Positions 60,289-64,000 of a stretch of 64,000 nucleotides of DNA are shown here, piece after piece. The DNA lies in NCBI RefSeq assembly GCF_013359945.1, contig NZ_JABWCS010000209.1, positions 62,001-126,000 on the forward strand. Direction: 5' to 3'. The notes under the pieces were generated by a model that saw only the letters and a program-made list of their open reading frames with translations, did no database searches and was not told the DNA's origin. Within the stretch, counting starts at the first letter, position 1. Each line of letters opens with the position of its first letter. The translations under genes were made by a program, and so were the position numbers. Origin of the DNA: Paenibacillus agri (GTDB lineage Bacteria; Bacillota; Bacilli; Paenibacillales; Paenibacillaceae).

Positions 60289-63075
60289 CTATACTTGCTT
60301 GAATTCGATCCAGTCGATCTGCAGACCTGGCTTCACGAAGTCCAATTTCAATTCATACAGACCGGATTCGAGTTCAATCTTCACAAGCTTTTGCTTGATC
60401 CATTTGCCTTCTGTACCATTTGTTTGAATAGTCGTCATAGACTGACCGTTCAGGGTTACATTACAAGCGCTTTGTGCCAACTCGGATTCTGGTGACATAA
60501 TGTGAACAATAATCCGATATTGCGCCGCCGTATCCACTTGGATAAAGGTCGGTCCGGATACAGCAGGTTTAACCTCTGCATTGTTCGACAGAACATGTAC
60601 CTGTTCCGGGGAAAGCGCTGGATTAGCCTTAAAGGCTTCCACGGTTTCGTTAATCTCATGTTTTCTGGAGAAGACCGGCGCATGCATGATGAACTCACAG
60701 ATATTCATGGCAGAGCGTTGAAGCTCTCCCCGGGTAACCGAGCCATTTTCCAGAGATTCTATGGTATTATCATCCCAGACGTTGATCTCGGCGCCATAGT
60801 TAGGAATCACCTTGTAAAGATCGTTTTGCGCACGAACCATCCAGTTTGTGTTCTTCCGATCCGCAGGTCCACCATGGACAACATCGTTCATAATCGCCCA
60901 CCAGTCTGTCATCACGATGCCTTTGAAGCCCCATTCACCGCGAAGAATTGTAGTGTTCAGATCATAGTTGGATGCCGCCCAATGCCCGTTAACCGGGTTG
61001 TAGGAAGTCATAATGGAATTGGCACCCGCTTGCTTCACGGCGATTTCGAAGCCTTTCAAATAAATCTCACGCAGGGCACGTTCGGATACGATCGCATCTA
61101 CCTTGCTGCGGTGCTTCTCCTGATTGTTGCAGGCAAAGTGCTTCAGGGTGGCATTAGAGCCGCCTTTCATAATTCCGCTAGTGCATGCCGCAGCAAAAAC
61201 ACCGGAGATCAGCGGATCTTCTGAGAAATATTCGAAGTTGCGGCCATTCAGCGGGCTGCGGCGAATATTCAGACCAGGTCCGAGCAAAGCATCTACATTA
61301 TTTCTCAACAATTCCTGGCCTTCCATGACATAAAGCTCTTCTACCAGTTCAGCATTCCAGGTAGCGGCAAGCAAAGTACCGATAGCAACCTGAGTCGCCT
61401 TTTGACCGCTGTCCATCCGAATACCGGAAGGTCCGTCAGCTGTACAAGCCACAGGAATTCCGTAATTGAACAACTGATCACTAACTCCCCCGAATGCCGA
61501 AGCCGTACCCGGAGTAACCAGCGGGCTGCTCATGCCTTCGCCTCTAACGATGGTAGCCAAATCCTCGTCGCTGAGCTGGGCAATGAAGGTCTCCATGCTG
61601 ACTTTCTTGTCCAGCACGTCTCTTAGCTTGTAGCCTTGATTCCCCGTTTGCGCCAAGGTCTCCGGAAGATTCTTCTCGATCCGTTCCGCCATGGAAATCT
61701 TACGCGTAGGCACCTCTACATAGAGTATATCATACGAGCCGTCTTCCTTACGTGTACCCGGTTGCATTCTGGTGAAGCTTTCAGTAGGAGCCATCGCCTC
61801 TTGCAGCTGTTCCACAACTTGAAGCTCTTCCACTACGTAGCCATCTTGTCCTTGCACGCTTACTTTCGCCAGCTTCTTAACACTGGTTCCCACATAAATG
61901 TGGTACGTTCCGGCTTCCAGTACATAAGCAGAAGCATGTCCGGTCACTCCGGCATCATCGTAGGAGGCCATAGTGTGAACAGGGAAGCTAATGGATAGAG
62001 TCTGAGCTTCTCCTGGTTGAAGAACTTTAGTCTTTCCGAATGCAGACAATACTCTGGCCGGTTGGCCCAGCTTACCTTGCGGCGCTTCGTAATAGACCTG
62101 TACGACTTCTTTTCCGGCAAAAGTGTCTCCTATATTCGTTACATTTACGTTGATCTCGATATGCTCTTGACCGTTTTTGCTGGTCAGCGTAGCTGCCGCC
62201 GGCTCAACATTAAACGTGGTATAAGAAATCCCGTATCCAAATTCATAGTGAACCTTTTCCGGACAAAATGTCTCGAAATAACGATAGCCCACATAGATAT
62301 CTTCTTGATAAAAGTTCTTGAACTCATTGCCATAGTTGCTAGTTGACGGATAGTCGTTAATCGAATGAGCGATGGTATCGGTTAATTTACCGCTCGGTGT
62401 TACCTCTCCGCTCAGTACGTCAGCGATGGCGTTACCGCCTTCCATCCCGCCCTGCCAAGAGTAGATTGCGCCTGCAATCGGATGGACATAGCTTTCATCG
62501 TTCATCCAGCTCATATCAATGATGTTCGATACGTTCAGTACAACAACGGTTTGTTCAAAATGAGCAGTGACCTGCTTCAGCATTTCTTTTTCGTCAGCCG
62601 TTAGTTGGTAACTACCTGGAGCATCAGCATTGTCCTGATCTTCACCTGCGGTACGTCCGATAACCACGATGGCTTTGTTCGATTGGCTTCTGGCCGAGGA
62701 TACTAGCGCATCCGTCAAAGGCATTTCTTTCTGGTGCCAAGGCTCAGCCGCCCAGCCCCCGCCGCCGTTATCGAATGGATTCTGCTCAATCCACCGCTCA
62801 TAGACACCAGCAAGCTCTTCGTTGACAATAAAATCGTTTTTACTGCGCAAGCCTGCCAATAAATTAGTCGTATAAGCTACATGAACACTTCCGCCCGAAC
62901 CAGTACCGCTGCGATAGTAATTTACTTGGGTTCTGCCAAATACAGCAACATTGTCGCCGCTGCGAAGCGGAAGCACCTGATGATCATTTTTCAATAGAAC
63001 AGCGCCTTCTGCGGCTACCGTCCGGCTAAATTCAGCAAAACCTTCCAATGGAATTCCCACGTTTTGTGTACTCAA
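60289..63075 (-). CDS. Domain-permuted GH3 beta-glycosidase
   Basis: A 928-residue cytoplasmic enzyme. In common GH3 enzymes the TIM barrel comes first. Here the alpha/beta (GH3_C) domain is N-terminal (EGAVLLKNDHQVLPLRSG; IYSWQGGMEGGNAIADVLSGEVTPSGKL), then Fn3 (GKEVVQVYYEAPQGKLGQPARVL), then the barrel (CTADGPSGIRMD; LLGPGLNIRRSPLNGRNFEYFSEDP; HFACNNQE), with the nucleophile Asp724 in GIVMTDWWA, and a C-terminal beta-sandwich like CBM6. Such permutation is known in some ruminal and yeast beta-glucosidases. The start is TTG 63075 behind AGGAGG. It probably finishes degradation of oligosaccharides imported by the adjacent operon. Confidence 0.88.
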   Translation of the reverse strand: MSTQNVGIPLEGFAEFSRTVAAEGAVLLKNDHQVLPLRSGDNVAVFGRTQVNYYRSGTGSGGSVHVAYTTNLLAGLRSKNDFIVNEELAGVYERWIEQNPFDNGGGGWAAEPWHQKEMPLTDALVSSARSQSNKAIVVIGRTAGEDQDNADAPGSYQLTADEKEMLKQVTAHFEQTVVVLNVSNIIDMSWMNDESYVHPIAGAIYSWQGGMEGGNAIADVLSGEVTPSGKLTDTIAHSINDYPSTSNYGNEFKNFYQEDIYVGYRYFETFCPEKVHYEFGYGISYTTFNVEPAAATLTSKNGQEHIEINVNVTNIGDTFAGKEVVQVYYEAPQGKLGQPARVLSAFGKTKVLQPGEAQTLSISFPVHTMASYDDAGVTGHASAYVLEAGTYHIYVGTSVKKLAKVSVQGQDGYVVEELQVVEQLQEAMAPTESFTRMQPGTRKEDGSYDILYVEVPTRKISMAERIEKNLPETLAQTGNQGYKLRDVLDKKVSMETFIAQLSDEDLATIVRGEGMSSPLVTPGTASAFGGVSDQLFNYGIPVACTADGPSGIRMDSGQKATQVAIGTLLAATWNAELVEELYVMEGQELLRNNVDALLGPGLNIRRSPLNGRNFEYFSEDPLISGVFAAACTSGIMKGGSNATLKHFACNNQEKHRSKVDAIVSERALREIYLKGFEIAVKQAGANSIMTSYNPVNGHWAASNYDLNTTILRGEWGFKGIVMTDWWAIMNDVVHGGPADRKNTNWMVRAQNDLYKVIPNYGAEINVWDDNTIESLENGSVTRGELQRSAMNICEFIMHAPVFSRKHEINETVEAFKANPALSPEQVHVLSNNAEVKPAVSGPTFIQVDTAAQYRIIVHIMSPESELAQSACNVTLNGQSMTTIQTNGTEGKWIKQKLVKIELESGLYELKLDFVKPGLQIDWIEFKQV

Positions 63076-63412
63076 ATTCTTTCCTCCTGAATGTCATTTC
63101 CTATTCTCTATATCTCTAATATGAAGCTCTTTCAAGAATAGAGGCTATGCTACTAATATACAAGTCCCGCTGGCAAAAAACAAAATCAATATTCAAGCAA
63201 ATCCTACTGTTTGTGAACTATAAATGAAACTCTACATGCCTTACCAACCACAAATTGTAAATTGAACCGCTCCATCACAAAGAAATTCGTGCTTCCAGTT
63301 CCAGTTAAGATTCTGTTCAAGTTACGTTTATGTGGAATTCATCTCACGCTATTATGCTGACACAACACCACAGAACAAACATATAGAAATGAACAGAAAG
63401 AGGGTAATGAGC
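63076..63412. other. Divergent intergenic region, GH3 to serine hydrolase
   Basis: A 337-bp A/T-rich region between divergent genes. I see the ribosome binding sites at both edges and a TATTAT at about 63350 that might be a -10, but no convincing complete promoter, operator palindrome or hairpin. Confidence 0.5.
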
Positions 63413-64000
63413 ATGAGAGGAAAACAATTTGTGATCTTAAGCACGACACTCGCGCTATCACTGCTAACTCCGCTGAGTGTAATGGCCGATAGCAGCAGTA
63501 ATAAACCGAACTATGCATCTACTCAGAAATTAGCTGTAGAGAAGGCGGCACTACTAACTGATACCTACGGTACCACAAGCCTGCAATATGCGCTGATTGA
63601 CCAAGGGAACATTGTTATCTCCGGACATTCTGGCAAAAATCAGCTAGCAAAGAATGTACCGCTAACCTCCGAAACGATCTACGGCATAGGATCAACCAGC
63701 AAAATGTTTGTAGCCGCTGCTGTGATGAAGCTGGTGGATGAAGGCAAGCTAGATCTGGACCAACCGCTTACGGGATATATTCCTGACTTTACAATGAAAG
63801 ATGCCCGTTACGGGCAGATTACGCCGCGTATGCTGCTGAATCATTCTGCCGGTATTGAAGGTTCCTCTTTTAACCGGGCGCTATTGTTCAATGATAACGA
63901 TACCTATGCCCACGATAATCTATTAGCGCAATTGGCCACCCAAAGCTTAAAAGCAGACCCGGGAGCATTCTCGGTCTATTCCAACGACGGCTTCACACTA
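63413..64000 (+). CDS. Secreted beta-lactamase-fold serine hydrolase, N-terminal part
   Basis: The first 196 codons; the gene runs off the right edge. The signal peptide [25 protein letters not shown] precedes a serine beta-lactamase/class-C-type domain: [29 protein letters not shown] with the catalytic SxxK (S-T-S-K), [11 protein letters not shown], and YSNDGFTL with the conserved Tyr-x-Asn motif near the window end. Members are D-alanyl-D-alanine carboxypeptidases, esterases and related hydrolases; a beta-lactamase proper is less likely. AGAGGG sets the start at ATG 63413 rather than 63407. Confidence 0.85.
   Translation, partial: MRGKQFVILSTTLALSLLTPLSVMADSSSNKPNYASTQKLAVEKAALLTDTYGTTSLQYALIDQGNIVISGHSGKNQLAKNVPLTSETIYGIGSTSKMFVAAAVMKLVDEGKLDLDQPLTGYIPDFTMKDARYGQITPRMLLNHSAGIEGSSFNRALLFNDNDTYAHDNLLAQLATQSLKADPGAFSVYSNDGFTL

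Noticed and set aside
1..64000. tRNA, rRNA, CRISPR array, prophage or complete IS element
   Set aside because: I saw no cloverleaf with CCA end, no rRNA-like stretch, no regularly spaced direct repeats and no transposase, integrase or phage structural gene.

Overview
The window looks like a chromosomal segment of a Paenibacillus-type, endospore-forming, low-GC Gram-positive soil bacterium. This is inferred from strong AGGAGG-type ribosome binding sites with frequent TTG and GTG starts, lipobox-type solute-binding proteins, SLH-anchored surface proteins, a spore-coat transglutaminase (tgl), many LacI-controlled CUT1 sugar importers without their own ATPase, and intracellular glycosidases. I see no rRNA, tRNA, CRISPR array, prophage or complete insertion sequence. 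One MITE-like repeat is present.

Layout. 1-6.3 kb: the 5' end of an AI-2E-type permease gene, a GbsR/MarR regulator, and a divergent Ugp-like operon (two permeases, binding protein, HAD phosphatase, SMR transporter, metallophosphoesterase) preceded by an array resembling a PhoP box. 6.4-12.3 kb: an opp-type oligopeptide operon on the minus strand, with a terminator-like attenuator after oppA and an unknown gene at its end. 12.6-15.4 kb: two overlapping glycosyltransferase genes. 15.6-18.0 kb: a two-gene split sigma factor (SigO/RsoA-like) divergent from a DUF4127 gene. 18.3-21.0 kb: a WYL regulator, a VOC protein and a secreted M23-type protein. 21.2-25.8 kb: a SWIM protein and SNF2 helicase pair. 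26.0-27.7 kb: hflX behind a leader that encodes a 12-codon peptide with an RVR motif and ends in a terminator, apparently an antibiotic-responsive attenuator.

27.9-30.2 kb: tgl and a dicarboxylate/amino-acid symporter. 30.4-40.1 kb: a cell-surface block with a duplicated hairpin/terminator leader of unknown type, an Ala/Pro/Thr-rich secreted protein ending in a near-terminal Cys, a 1240-residue SLH protein with two thioredoxin-like domains, and a roughly 1384-residue SLH subtilase. 40.3-42.4 kb: a threonine-aldolase-like enzyme, a 253-bp MITE-like repeat, and a YdcF-like protein probably starting at CTG. 42.9-49.6 kb: a LacI-regulated sugar operon (two permeases, binding protein, LacI, BadF/BadG-type kinase, GH4 6-phospho-glycosidase), which suggests PTS-independent uptake followed by intracellular phosphorylation and hydrolysis.

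49.9-53.6 kb: an MFS transporter, a cytoplasmic NodB-domain protein, a DUF4352-like lipoprotein and a small Sm-like basic protein. 53.7-63.1 kb: a minus-strand glycan-use block (domain-permuted GH3 glucosidase, small membrane protein, LacI regulator, LplB/LplC-type permeases, binding protein, GH30 glycosidase) with matching LacI operators. The window ends inside a secreted beta-lactamase-fold serine hydrolase.

The most notable items are the hflX leader peptide attenuator, the duplicated attenuator at 30.46-30.67 kb with the surface-thiol gene pair below it, the split sigma factor, and the probable phosphate-starvation control of the Ugp-like operon. All functions are read from sequence patterns and memory of families; no database search was run.
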